A stretch of 64,000 bases of DNA from contig DKVO01000004.1 in the NCBI GenBank assembly GCA_002491245.1, forward strand, positions 4,267 to 68,266, written 5' to 3'. Positions 1 through 8,452 of this stretch are shown piece by piece. Position 1 is the first letter of the stretch. Each line of letters opens with the position of its first letter. This DNA is from Porphyromonadaceae bacterium UBA7176. GTDB taxonomy: Bacteria; Bacteroidota; Bacteroidia; Bacteroidales; Muribaculaceae. The position numbers were made by a program, and so were the translations under genes. Under the pieces are notes generated by a model. That model saw only the letters and a list, made by a program, of their open reading frames with translations, ran no database searches and was not told the origin of the DNA.

Positions 1-854
1 TTGTGATACCTCACCTGGCGATACATTTCAACCGTCAGGTCAACGAGGGCAACAAGCTTTCGGCACAGAAAGACATGCTGCCTGTGGCCGCATTAGGTTG
101 CAAAGAGCCCAAGGGCCTGATACGCCGCCTTGTAGCCGAGGAGTTAGGGGTTGACACCGACGATATACTTGACTATGAACTGTCGCTCTATCCTTGCGAA
201 AACGCGGTAGTGACAGGTGTCGACGGTGAGATGATATGCTCGGGTCGGCTCGACGACCTCAGCATGGTCCATGCCGGGCTGACCGCGCTTCTTGCAACGG
301 CCGACGTGGCATCGGAACACACGCGTGTGCTTGCCGTCTTCGACAATGAGGAGACAGGCTCGGGAACGAAGCAGGGGGCGGCCTCGCCTATTCTGGAGCA
401 TATTCTGAGACGTATCGTGCTGTCGGCAGGCAGCGAGGAGGACTATATGCGAGCTGTGGCATCGTCGTTTATGATCTCGGCGGACAATGCGCACGGTCTG
501 CATCCGAATTATGTTGAGAAATATGACCCGACCAACCATCCGGTGCTCGGCGGTGGGCCATGCATAAAGGTCAATGCCAACTGCAAATATATGACCGATG
601 CCGACAGCGCAGCAGCTTTCCGCCGTGTCTGCGAGTTGGCCGGTGTGCCATGCCAAAGTTTCGTGAACCACAGCGATGTTGCCGGCGGTTCGACCTTGGG
701 CAATATACTGACTTCGAAAATACCTCTGCGCGGAGTCGATATGGGAGCTCTGGTGTGGGCCATGCACAGTGCGTGCGAGACAGCCTCGACGGCCGATCAT
801 ATCTACACGATACGGGCATTCACGACGTTCTACGGTCTGTATCCGGCCAAGTGA
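1..854 (+). CDS. M18 family aspartyl aminopeptidase (3' part)
   Basis: This is the C-terminal about 284 residues of an M18 metallo-aminopeptidase, a cytoplasmic dodecameric zinc enzyme that removes N-terminal acidic or neutral residues from peptides. The reading frame is already open at base 3 and continues upstream, so the N-terminal part lies outside the window. Visible family motifs are IPHLAIHFNR near the left edge, the metal-site stretch SGRLDDLSM, FDNEETGSG with its catalytic and zinc-binding acidic pair, SADNAHGLHPN, and the C-terminal SDVAGGSTLG and AMHSACE segments. The downstream HAD gene starts 2 bases after the stop, which suggests co-transcription. Family assignment is firm. Substrate preference cannot be told from the sequence. 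Confidence 0.93.
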   Translation, partial: VIPHLAIHFNRQVNEGNKLSAQKDMLPVAALGCKEPKGLIRRLVAEELGVDTDDILDYELSLYPCENAVVTGVDGEMICSGRLDDLSMVHAGLTALLATADVASEHTRVLAVFDNEETGSGTKQGAASPILEHILRRIVLSAGSEEDYMRAVASSFMISADNAHGLHPNYVEKYDPTNHPVLGGGPCIKVNANCKYMTDADSAAAFRRVCELAGVPCQSFVNHSDVAGGSTLGNILTSKIPLRGVDMGALVWAMHSACETASTADHIYTIRAFTTFYGLYPAK

Positions 855-856
855 CG

Positions 857-1714
857 ATGCAGGGCAAAACTTTATATGTAAGCGATTTAGACGGTACTTT
901 GCTTGGTGCAGACAGCCGGGTGTCGGCCGTTTCGGCCGAGATTATCAGCGGCTTGACCGATCGTGGCGCGCTGATAACCGTTGCGACTGCGCGAACCCCG
1001 GCGACGGTGGTGCCGCTGCTTTCGCAGACACACACGACGCCACCGGCTGTCGTGATGACGGGTTGCGCTTACTGGCTCCGAGGAGAGGGGTGTTTCCGAA
1101 ATCCCCATTTCCTGCCGCCCGGTGATGTAGAGGCGGCGCTCGCGATATGCGGCAGCCACGGGGTGGAGCCGTTTGTGTATGTGATGGCAGACAACGGCAT
1201 GACTCTCGATGTGTACCATAAGTCGCGCAGACTCAATAAGGCTGAGGAAAGTTTTTATCTTGAACGCAGCCGCCTGACGCTCAAGAAGTTTCATCTTTCG
1301 ACTCCTGCTCCGGCACGGGCGTCGGATTTTACGATGCTGCTCTATGCGATGGGTGATGAGGCTGCAGTACGTGCTGTGGCCGAAGACTTTACGGCGCATA
1401 CAGATTGCTCGGTGTGCTGCTACCCCGATATCTTCAATCCGAAAGTCTGGAACTTCGAGGTGTTTCCGCCCGGCATCAGCAAGGCGAGCGCAGTGGAAGG
1501 GCTGAAGGAAGAGCTTGGCGCTGAACGGCTTGTGGTGTTCGGCGACAGTCTGAACGATCTGCCGATGTTTGCTGTTGCCGATGTCGCCGTCGCGATGGGA
1601 AATGCTTTGCCAGAAGTCAAGGCAGCCGCTGATGTTGTGATAGAGCCTAACTACACCGACGCGGTGGCGCGTTTTATTGCCCGGGATTTCGACGGACAAA
1701 TGTCACGAAACTGA
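857..1714 (+). CDS. Cof-type HAD-IIB family phosphatase
   Basis: A 285-residue haloacid-dehalogenase phosphatase of the Cof (IIB) subfamily, expected to dephosphorylate small phosphorylated metabolites in the cytoplasm. Motif I is VSDLDGTLL at residues 7-15, with the nucleophile and acid Asp pair, and motif IV is GDSLNDLPMF near the C-terminus. The ATG at 857 is chosen because it follows the aminopeptidase stop and immediately precedes motif I. A GTG at 851 in the same frame would overlap that stop and is a less likely alternative. The 3' end overlaps the convergent folA gene by 41 bases. The natural substrate is unknown. Confidence 0.88.
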   Translation: MQGKTLYVSDLDGTLLGADSRVSAVSAEIISGLTDRGALITVATARTPATVVPLLSQTHTTPPAVVMTGCAYWLRGEGCFRNPHFLPPGDVEAALAICGSHGVEPFVYVMADNGMTLDVYHKSRRLNKAEESFYLERSRLTLKKFHLSTPAPARASDFTMLLYAMGDEAAVRAVAEDFTAHTDCSVCCYPDIFNPKVWNFEVFPPGISKASAVEGLKEELGAERLVVFGDSLNDLPMFAVADVAVAMGNALPEVKAAADVVIEPNYTDAVARFIARDFDGQMSRN

Positions 1715-2150
1715 ACTGAGGATGGTCTTCACGGTCGATTTCGACGAAACCGGCTTCGTAGTCAGGGAAATACGTATCGGCCTCGGGAGCACGGCTGTTG
1801 ATGATCGTGAGGTCGAGACGGTCGGCGATTGCGAGTGTGTCGGAGTAGATCTGTCCACCCCCGATGATGAATATGTCGAGATCGTCGCCAGCTATTTCGA
1901 TGGCCCGGGCTATGTTCTCGGCCCGTATCGCGCCTGGGGCCTGCCAATCGCTGTTTCGTGTGATCACGATGTTTTTGCGACCGGGGAGCGCACCGCCGGG
2001 CAGGGAGTCGAATGTCTTGCGCCCCATAATCAGGGGGTGGCCCATCGTGAGCGATTTGAAGCGGCGGAGGTCGTCGCGAAAGTGGTAGAGCATGTCACCC
2101 CGGAGGCCGATGGCCCGGTTGAGGTCGATTGCGGCTATGATGTGTATCAT
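1674..2150 (-). CDS. folA: Dihydrofolate reductase
   Basis: A 158-residue cytoplasmic DHFR that reduces dihydrofolate to tetrahydrofolate with NADPH, regenerating the cofactor oxidised by thymidylate synthase. The start MIHIIAAIDLNRAIG is the usual DHFR N-terminus. Asp27 in the HFRDDL segment matches the catalytic acid of E. coli DHFR, GRKTFDSL is the NADPH/folate-site helix, and IIGGGQIY is the glycine-rich nucleotide loop. The residue before the active-site helix is Tyr where many DHFRs have Trp. The start codon overlaps the thyA stop by 4 bases (ATGA), so the two are translationally coupled. The 3' end overlaps the convergent HAD gene by 41 bases. Confidence 0.96.
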   Translation of the reverse strand: MIHIIAAIDLNRAIGLRGDMLYHFRDDLRRFKSLTMGHPLIMGRKTFDSLPGGALPGRKNIVITRNSDWQAPGAIRAENIARAIEIAGDDLDIFIIGGGQIYSDTLAIADRLDLTIINSRAPEADTYFPDYEAGFVEIDREDHPQFSFVTFVRRNPGQ

Positions 2151-2941
2151 ACTGAAACGTCGGCTTTTATGTGTGGGTGAGGGTCGTATCCTTCGAGGGC
2201 GAAGTCGTCGTATTTGAAGCTAAAAATGTCGTTAACTTCCGGATTGACAAGCATTTGAGGGAGCTTACGGGGTTCTCTTTCGAGCTGTAGCCTGGCCTGG
2301 TCGATGTGGTTGAGGTAGAGGTGTGCGTCGCCAAGAGTATGGATAAAGTCGCCTGCCTGCAGTCCTGTGACCTGAGCGACCATCTTGAGCAGGAGGGCGT
2401 ATGATGCGATGTTGAAAGGCACGCCGAGGAAGCAGTCGGCGCTGCGCTGGTAGAGCTGGAGGCTGAGACGTCCGTCGGCGACGTAGAACTGGAACAGGGC
2501 GTGGCATGGAGGGAGGTTCATTGCCGGGATATCGGCGACGTTCCATGCGCTGACTATAATTCGGCGCGAGTCGGGATTGTTCCTGATTGTGTCGACAGCC
2601 TGAGATATCTGGTCGATAAATCCGCCGTTGTAGTCGGGCCAAGAGCGCCACTGGAAGCCGTAAACATGGCCGAGGTCGCCGTTTTCGTCGGCCCATTCGT
2701 TCCATATCCTGACTCCGTTTTCCTGGAGATAGCGTACGTTTGTGTCGCCAGCGAGAAACCACAGGAGTTCGTGGATGATTGATTTGAGATGCAGTTTTTT
2801 TGTGGTGAGGAGTGGGAAGCCGTCCTGGAGGTTGAAACGCATCTGGTATCCGAAAACGGATTTTGTTCCGGTTCCGGTGCGGTCGTGCTTGACGGTTCCG
2901 TTGTCGAGGATATGTTGCAGCAGGTCGAGGTATTGTTTCAT
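2147..2941 (-). CDS. thyA: Thymidylate synthase
   Basis: A full-length 264-residue ThyA, which methylates dUMP to dTMP using methylene-tetrahydrofolate. Seen in the sequence: the RTGTGT phosphate-binding loop near residue 22, the catalytic Cys146 in NLPPCHALFQF, QRSADCFLG, and the closing DPHP segment followed by a short tail. It matches the E. coli-type length exactly. It sits between the membrane ferredoxin gene upstream (4-base overlap) and folA downstream (4-base overlap), giving a fully coupled three-gene operon in which thyA and folA form the dTMP/folate cycle. Confidence 0.97.
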   Translation of the reverse strand: MKQYLDLLQHILDNGTVKHDRTGTGTKSVFGYQMRFNLQDGFPLLTTKKLHLKSIIHELLWFLAGDTNVRYLQENGVRIWNEWADENGDLGHVYGFQWRSWPDYNGGFIDQISQAVDTIRNNPDSRRIIVSAWNVADIPAMNLPPCHALFQFYVADGRLSLQLYQRSADCFLGVPFNIASYALLLKMVAQVTGLQAGDFIHTLGDAHLYLNHIDQARLQLEREPRKLPQMLVNPEVNDIFSFKYDDFALEGYDPHPHIKADVSV

Positions 2942-3768
2942 TTTTCAGCAGATGTTTGAGCTGTGGAGCGATTTCCGATTTCCTGCATCATAGGCATGTC
3001 GAGCCGGTATCGTCCTGATTTGTAATTTATGGCCTGATTCGGGCAAACGGAAGTGCAATCGAAACAGACTACGCACCTTGAAGTGTCAACGGTTTTCTGA
3101 GGAAGCCTGATGCATTGAGACTTGCATACTTTCTCGCATTCGCCGCAGTTTATGCACCGGTCGGGGTCGATCTCGATGTGGAATACGGACCGTTTGCTCC
3201 CGAGGCCGAGAATTGTGCCGATTGGGCATACGGTGTTGCAGATAATGCGGCCGTGTTTCCATGATGCGGCTATGACTCCGATTGCAGTGATTATAGCGAC
3301 AGAAAGGGCTGAGATAGAGAAAGCGACAGCGCTCCAGGCCCTACCGAGAGGTCTTGCAATCAGCTCCTCGACCATCCGGGCATATGCGCTGTAGGGGTCG
3401 AGGACGGTGGGTAGGAAGGCCGAACCGCTCAGAAATGCGATTATGGCGGCGACGAGGAAGATGAGTTTGGTGCGAGGTGAAGGAGGAGTGTAGGAGTATG
3501 CCGGTTTTGCCCGTCGGATAGTACGGGATGAAGCTGAGATGCAATCCATGAGAGTGCCGAGGGGGCAAACGGTTGAGCAGTAGATGCGTCCGTAGATGAT
3601 TGTGACGATGGTCCAGAACACGAGGCACACCGCTACCCCGGCGAAAAGGGCTGTTAAAATCTGCATCCTGACAAAAACGCTTTCATAGCCAGCAAGCAGC
3701 GCCCACGTGGGTACTGTCATGGCTATCAGGGATATAATTATGCGGATAAGGCGAACAGTCCGATACAT
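2938..3768 (-). CDS. Membrane-bound 4Fe-4S ferredoxin (NapH/YccM-like)
   Basis: A 276-residue polytopic protein with hydrophobic segments near residues 8-28, 36-58, 100-120 and 145-170. Two cytoplasmic CxxxCP turns, CSTVCPLG and CNTVCPIG, are typical of the NapH/RdxA/NosR electron-transfer family. The C-terminal part has two [4Fe-4S] motifs, CINCGECEKVC and CVVCFDCTSVCP. It should move electrons between the quinone pool or a soluble donor and an unknown acceptor. Its place at the head of the thyA-folA operon, with a 4-base overlap into thyA, is unexplained by function. A -7 promoter element ends 4 bases before the ATG, so its mRNA may be leaderless. Confidence 0.85.
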   Translation of the reverse strand: MYRTVRLIRIIISLIAMTVPTWALLAGYESVFVRMQILTALFAGVAVCLVFWTIVTIIYGRIYCSTVCPLGTLMDCISASSRTIRRAKPAYSYTPPSPRTKLIFLVAAIIAFLSGSAFLPTVLDPYSAYARMVEELIARPLGRAWSAVAFSISALSVAIITAIGVIAASWKHGRIICNTVCPIGTILGLGSKRSVFHIEIDPDRCINCGECEKVCKSQCIRLPQKTVDTSRCVVCFDCTSVCPNQAINYKSGRYRLDMPMMQEIGNRSTAQTSAEK

Positions 3769-3772
3769 AAAG

Positions 3773-3780
3773 CAAAGGTA
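3773..3780 (-). promoter_or_regulatory. -7 promoter element of the ferredoxin-thyA-folA operon
   Basis: On the minus strand this reads TACCTTTG, a perfect match to the Bacteroidetes TAnnTTTG box. The start codon follows only 4 bases downstream, implying a leaderless or nearly leaderless transcript. No clear TTTG lies at the usual distance, so only half of the promoter is supported. Confidence 0.45.
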
Positions 3781-3816
3781 GTGATTTTTCCGGGATAACC
3801 GGCAAGGGTGGTGTTA

Positions 3817-3824
3817 TAATTTTG
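3817..3824 (+). promoter_or_regulatory. -7 promoter element of the virion-like gene
   Basis: TAATTTTG matches the Bacteroidetes -7 consensus and lies 15 bases before the chosen ATG at 3840. An AAGGA ribosome-site-like stretch lies between them. The -33 box is not obvious. The divergent ferredoxin promoter lies within 40 bases. Confidence 0.4.
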
Positions 3825-3839
3825 CAGCAAAAAGGACGA

Positions 3840-6254
3840 ATGAAAATGAATGAAAAAGGGAATGGAAAGTGTGTACGTACCGGAGCCTGTCTTTGCGGCG
3901 GAGGTGCGTCGAGAGTGTTAAATCTGCGAATGGATAAGGATAGCAGCGGAAGTGCGGTGTTGCGTCCGGTGGGTCAGAAGAAGGAGAGTGCAGTGCCCTC
4001 GGGCTGGGAAGCACAGGCCCGTATCGGCGAGAAGCTTGTGGTGAGCAACGGCCGTAATGCCGGGGTGATGCCGCTTGGCGAGAATGGAGCACTGGTGGTG
4101 TCGGAGGAGCGACTTCCGGGGGAAGCGTTGTGTGGGCTGACAATGGGAGAAGAGGCGCTTGTGATGTGTGACGGTGGCGCTGTGTGGGTTGACGGCGACG
4201 GTAATGTGAGCCATGCGCGGCATGACTACCCCGGGGTAGGTCTGCTCGGGGTTGACGACGAGGTGTTGAGCACGTGGGTGGGAGGCCGCACGCTGTCGAG
4301 GGTTTATGCCGAGGGGCCGCTTGAGGATAAGGACCGTGCGGCGCTTGCCGGGGATATGAGTGACGCTTATCGCCAGTTGTGCCGCCAAGGGTCGGCCTCG
4401 GGAGTGCTTCTCCAACCGGCACTGACCCGTTACCGTCTTGTGGACGGAGGTGGCAAGACGGTGTTTGAGTCGGGTCCGGTGTTGGTGGGACACAGCGAGG
4501 GAGCGCAGTGCACGGGAACAGTGGCGCTCAAGTCGGGTGACAGGCGCAGTGTGGAAGGTTATGAGCTGAGTTGCCACAGCTGGCATCTTGAAGTGTTGGT
4601 GCCATCGTTCGGGGAGAGTGATGTGGCGAGGGTCGAGATACTTATGACGCCTGTCTTTCACCCATACGACAGCAGGGCGCAGGGTGAGGTCAATGTCGGC
4701 CGGGCGAGCCAATCGACATCGGTTTTCTGCCGTGTGGGCCTCCCCGGACGTGAACGTGGATTGGGAGGCGAGTTCAAAGGTAAGGGCCGCCGGATGGTGC
4801 TGGATGCCATCGCCCGGATAGAGAAGCTTGAGAGGGTGGTCGGTGTAATCCAAATACAGCCCGGGGCTGCAGCACGCCGAGTGCGAGTGAGCGTGGCGAC
4901 AGATGCCGACCCGATGCAGTCGACCCGTGAGTTTGACAGAGTTCTTGCCAAGGGGGTTGAGGTTTTTGACCGTGAGCGTGTCGGGCTGATGAGTCCCCAC
5001 GGTTTTTCGGCCAGTTGTGCGGCAATGTCGTCGGGAGCTGTCGCCTGGGGAGGTGTGTCGCCGTTGCCATATATGGGTTATCCGACGGTTAATTTTGCAT
5101 CGGAGGTCGGAACGGGGCCTTGGAATGCCCACAGTGCGGTGTATTTCGGAGCGAAGGAAGGTGTGGAACGCCAGGAGAGTGGCAACGGTAATGCTGTGAC
5201 GGCGCTCGGACCTGTGCTGTGCTACCCGTCGGCAGAGGCTTGCCGGATGCAGCTGCTTATTTATCACAGTGGGCGTAACCATATGGTTGATGTGGAGCTT
5301 ACGCCGGAGGCGTCGGGGCGCTGGGCAGTGTATGTGTCGGAAGATCTCAAGGCTATAGTGCCTGAGGAGTGTGGGCTTACGGTGGTGGTTGAGACGGAGG
5401 AGAGACGCCGGACATATGATGATGCGGTTGCGTTCGCACCTGTTTCGCGACCGTTGGATATAGTGAGTGTGTTGCGGACGGGCAGCGAGGTGAGGGGTAT
5501 TTCGGGTCGTACAGGCGGAGAGCAGAGTTGGGATTTCGGGCGGTCGCGTTTTACGGTGGCTTGTACCGGCGGTATATACAGCGCCGGCGTAAATATCGGG
5601 ACAGGGACGATGGGTATGCGTACGGTTTCGGAGCGTGGTGTAGGACGAGGCGACAGTGTGTGCAATGGTAGTGACGGGGAGATTTATGTTGCGGACGGGG
5701 ATCTGCGCCGCATCAGCCGGACGGGACGGACAGAGAGTATGTCGGGAGACTGCGGTTATGCCGGATGCTGCTATGATGCCGGGCGCGGAGAGCTGTGGGT
5801 GTTGCGTGGCGACGGGCGTATGGATGTCTACTGCAAGAATTATGGCTGGGGCTACTATACGACGGATGTGGCAAGGTGTGAGACTATTAAGGATCTGTGC
5901 GGCCCATTCATGATATGTGGCGATAAGGTGTATGATGTCTGTGGCAAGGAGACAGGGAGAGCGACTCATGTGCTTCTGAATGTCAAGGTGCGGCTGAATG
6001 ATGAATATAGGGCTGAGCCGGTGAGGTGTCTGTATGCGTCGCTCCAGACCGGAAGTGTGCTTGGCACGATAACGGTGAATGGTACGGGGCCGGGGGATTT
6101 GCGTCCGTGGCTCGTGAGGAGGGCGAGGGTGTCGGGGTGCGTTGCAGGTCCTGTGGCGATGTATCTTCTTTGTCGGAGGGCCCGTGCTTTGGCGGTAGAG
6201 TTCGAGGGTGAGGTGAGCGAGGATTTTGTGTTTGATGGGTTTGCGATATGGTAG
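3840..6254 (+). CDS. Large Cys-rich protein, probably of virion (tail/stabilisation) origin
   Basis: I do not recognise a named family with certainty. The protein is 804 residues, has no signal peptide or membrane segment, and is rich in Gly and Cys. The N-terminal layout (a VLNLRMDKD segment, then a VLRPVG stretch, then strand-rich blocks, then RYRLVDGGG...ESGPVLVG) resembles the beta-rich tail-tube or stabilisation proteins of Bacteroides podoviruses and crAss-like phages. The last third reads like short propeller blades with alternating Gly-Asp turns and many Cys residues. It is followed by a complete terminase gene, which supports a phage origin. The coding strand is strikingly G-rich compared with neighbours. 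The ATG at 3840 is preferred; 3846 is the alternative. Phage origin is inference from layout and context. Confidence 0.55.
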   Translation: MKMNEKGNGKCVRTGACLCGGGASRVLNLRMDKDSSGSAVLRPVGQKKESAVPSGWEAQARIGEKLVVSNGRNAGVMPLGENGALVVSEERLPGEALCGLTMGEEALVMCDGGAVWVDGDGNVSHARHDYPGVGLLGVDDEVLSTWVGGRTLSRVYAEGPLEDKDRAALAGDMSDAYRQLCRQGSASGVLLQPALTRYRLVDGGGKTVFESGPVLVGHSEGAQCTGTVALKSGDRRSVEGYELSCHSWHLEVLVPSFGESDVARVEILMTPVFHPYDSRAQGEVNVGRASQSTSVFCRVGLPGRERGLGGEFKGKGRRMVLDAIARIEKLERVVGVIQIQPGAAARRVRVSVATDADPMQSTREFDRVLAKGVEVFDRERVGLMSPHGFSASCAAMSSGAVAWGGVSPLPYMGYPTVNFASEVGTGPWNAHSAVYFGAKEGVERQESGNGNAVTALGPVLCYPSAEACRMQLLIYHSGRNHMVDVELTPEASGRWAVYVSEDLKAIVPEECGLTVVVETEERRRTYDDAVAFAPVSRPLDIVSVLRTGSEVRGISGRTGGEQSWDFGRSRFTVACTGGIYSAGVNIGTGTMGMRTVSERGVGRGDSVCNGSDGEIYVADGDLRRISRTGRTESMSGDCGYAGCCYDAGRGELWVLRGDGRMDVYCKNYGWGYYTTDVARCETIKDLCGPFMICGDKVYDVCGKETGRATHVLLNVKVRLNDEYRAEPVRCLYASLQTGSVLGTITVNGTGPGDLRPWLVRRARVSGCVAGPVAMYLLCRRARALAVEFEGEVSEDFVFDGFAIW

Positions 6255-6269
6255 TTGGTGGGGGGGGGA

Positions 6270-6540
6270 CACGCTTCGCGGAGGGAATGATGGCGCGGTC
6301 GATGTCATGAAGCGTATCTCCGAAACCACCGGACTGAAGTCCGGCGTTATCCATAAGGCGTTGCCTCCGGCAACTTGGCGAGGCTGCACCTTGGGCACGA
6401 CTCGGAGAGTCGCGCTCCTATCGGGGCTACCCTTTTTGGCATGGAGAGTCGCGCTCCTATCGATGCTACCCTTTTTGGCTTAGAGAGTCGCGCTCCTATA
6501 AGGGCGTTGAGGTGGGGTGAAAATGCGGAGCTTTTTCTTA
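6270..6540. repeat. Modular hairpin repeat, copy A
   Basis: This fills the gap between the virion-like gene and the terminase gene. It shares blocks with copies B, C and D: GTCGATGTCATGAAGCG (from 6299), CCGGACTGAAGTCCGG (7-bp stem), GTTGCCTCCGGCAAC (6-bp stem, TCC loop), and GACTC-GGA-GAGTC at 6399-6411 followed by GCGCTCCTAT. Uniquely, the last block is repeated in two further 39-bp tandem units (6426-6464 and 6465-6503), each beginning GCTACCCTTTTTGGC. A closing block, GCGTTGAGGTGGGGTG, is shared with C and, with one base changed, D. A G9 run at 6260-6268 precedes it. Confidence 0.85.
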
Positions 6541-6575
6541 CTATATTTTTATGTTGTTTTTTTTATTTTATTTGG

Positions 6576-8432
6576 ATGGATATGAGTGATTTGGATGTGA
6601 TGTTGGCGGCGGATGGGTTGCGGAGGTTGTTTCGCGACGGGGTTTACAATCCTGTGACTGGCGAGGGGTGTATCGGGCGACGTGTGGAGGTGCACACGGA
6701 TTGGGCCGGCCTTGAGACTGTGTGGGTGCCGGAGGGGATGAAGGCGGACCCGGCGTACAAGGGCCGCAGGATGCGCAAGGCTGATTGGCAACGTTTGCGC
6801 TGCCGCTATGATTTTGAATATTGGTGCGCTACGTGTGCTGTGGTGAAGCAGAAGACTCGCGGCGCTGACGGGCCTTTTATTCTGAATACTCCTCAGCGTC
6901 GTGTGGCGGCGGTGCTTGAGGGCGACCGCGTGGCCGGATTGCCGATACGTGTGATATTGCTTAAGGCCCGTCAGTGGGGCGGCTCGACGCTGGTGCAGAT
7001 GTATATGGCGTGGATACAGTCGTGTCATCTCCGGGATTGGAATTCGCTGATATGCGCGCATGTGAAGGATACGGCATCGGGTATCCGCGGCATGTACACG
7101 AAGTTGCTCGACAATTATCCACTGGAGCTGTGGGAGGGTGACGAGAAGCCTCAGTTCAAGCCTTATGAGCGGTCGAACAATATGCGCCAGATTGCAGGCC
7201 GTGGCTGCCGTGTGACGATAGGGTCGAGCGAGAACCAGGAGGCTGTGCGCGGCGCGGATTATGCGATGGCACACCTGAGCGAGACGGCATTCTGGGCGAG
7301 TACTCCGCAACGGTCGCCGAAGCGTTTTATCCAGGCTGTGTGCGGCGGCATAGCGCTGCTGCCTTATACACTTATAGCTGTGGAGTCGACGGCGAATGGT
7401 GTCGGAAATTATTTCCATAATGAGTGGTTGCGCTGCAAGGAGGGCCGAGGGGACAAGCATGCGATATTCGTGCCTTGGTATGAAATCGATATCTATCGTC
7501 TTGAGCCACGCGACCGCAAGGCGGTGGTGAGGACGATGAGCGATTATGAACGGCGGCTGTGGGATCTTGGTCTTTGCCTTGACCAGATATGGTGGTATCG
7601 CCGGAAGTCGTCGGAGTATGGCAGCGAGGAGCAGATGCATGCGGAGTTTCCGAGCGATGACATGGAGGCGTTTCTGAATTCGGGCAACGGGGTGTTTGAT
7701 ATGTCGGGAGTGGATGCTCTGCGGCATGGCTGCCGGCCTCCTGAGGCTTTCGGTGAGGTGGATATGCGAGGTGGTGCGTTCACTCCGGGCGAGGGCCGGT
7801 TGGGTGTGTGGGAGTTGCCGCAGAAGGGGGTGCGGTATGTGGTGGCGGTGGATGTGGGCGGCAGGTCGGCGAAGTCGGACTGGTCGGTGATAGCTGTGGT
7901 GAAGGCTGCGCGAGGGGTGCGGCCTGAGGTTGTGGCGCAGTGGCGCGGCCATATAGACCATGATCTGCTTGCGCGGAAGAGTGCTGCAATAGCGCGGTAC
8001 TATAATAAGGCTCTGCTTGTGATAGAGAGCAATACGTACGAGACGGCTGAATATGGCGGTGGGGCAGACTCTAATCTGTTTGTCCTCAACCGCCTGGCGG
8101 AGGAGTATGGGAATGTGTACCGGCGCCGTACGTTCGACCGTGTGAACAACCGGTATACGTCGGCGGTGGGTTTCCACACGAACCGGTCGACGAAGGCTTT
8201 GCTGATAGATTGCCTTATAGAGGCTGTGCGCGAGGGTGGATATGTGGAGCGCGACAGTGAGGCGTGTAATGAGTATGTGGTGTATGAGCAGAAGGCGAAC
8301 GGGTCGTATGGGGCTAAGGCCGGGTATCACGACGATGTGCTGATGACGAGGGCTATAGCGCTGTATGTGATAGGTGCGGAGCTGAGGAGCGCGGTGCTGC
8401 CTGAGCGGTTTGAGCAAGTGCCGTCGTGGTGA
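6576..8432 (+). CDS. Terminase large subunit, orphan
   Basis: A 618-residue phage-type DNA-packaging motor. The ATPase half shows a Walker A variant ARQWGGST at about residues 131-138, a Walker B with catalytic Glu in ADYAMAHLSET at 227-237, and a coupling motif VESTANG at 269-275. The nuclease half keeps all expected acidic residues: Asp426 in AVDVGG, Glu484 in VIESN and the Asp586-Asp587 pair in GYHDDVL. Nothing is truncated. No small terminase, portal, protease or capsid gene is within reach: both flanks are chromosomal genes. The frame is open upstream into repeat A, but the ATG at 6576 (or 6582) fits the protein family. It may be a domesticated motor or the relic of a prophage. Confidence 0.85.
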   Translation: MDMSDLDVMLAADGLRRLFRDGVYNPVTGEGCIGRRVEVHTDWAGLETVWVPEGMKADPAYKGRRMRKADWQRLRCRYDFEYWCATCAVVKQKTRGADGPFILNTPQRRVAAVLEGDRVAGLPIRVILLKARQWGGSTLVQMYMAWIQSCHLRDWNSLICAHVKDTASGIRGMYTKLLDNYPLELWEGDEKPQFKPYERSNNMRQIAGRGCRVTIGSSENQEAVRGADYAMAHLSETAFWASTPQRSPKRFIQAVCGGIALLPYTLIAVESTANGVGNYFHNEWLRCKEGRGDKHAIFVPWYEIDIYRLEPRDRKAVVRTMSDYERRLWDLGLCLDQIWWYRRKSSEYGSEEQMHAEFPSDDMEAFLNSGNGVFDMSGVDALRHGCRPPEAFGEVDMRGGAFTPGEGRLGVWELPQKGVRYVVAVDVGGRSAKSDWSVIAVVKAARGVRPEVVAQWRGHIDHDLLARKSAAIARYYNKALLVIESNTYETAEYGGGADSNLFVLNRLAEEYGNVYRRRTFDRVNNRYTSAVGFHTNRSTKALLIDCLIEAVREGGYVERDSEACNEYVVYEQKANGSYGAKAGYHDDVLMTRAIALYVIGAELRSAVLPERFEQVPSW

Positions 8433-8452
8433 GAAATGGGAGGGGGGTGTGG

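Noticed and set aside
144..800. Long open frames antisense to the aminopeptidase gene
   Set aside because: They are shadows of a GC-rich coding gene. The sense frame carries every M18 motif and the others show no family pattern or start context.
3918..6398. 826-codon open frame antisense to the virion-like gene
   Set aside because: It is rich in His, Arg and Pro, as expected for the reverse of a G-rich gene. The plus frame has a promoter and a start, and the reverse frame has no recognisable domain.
6226..6483. Short open frame inside repeat A encoding RVALLS repeats
   Set aside because: The same peptide pattern arises from each repeat copy in different frames, so it reflects the DNA repeat and not a protein.
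6549..8417. 622-codon open frame antisense to the terminase gene
   Set aside because: The terminase motifs are all on the plus strand. The reverse frame has the same His/Arg-rich composition as other shadows.
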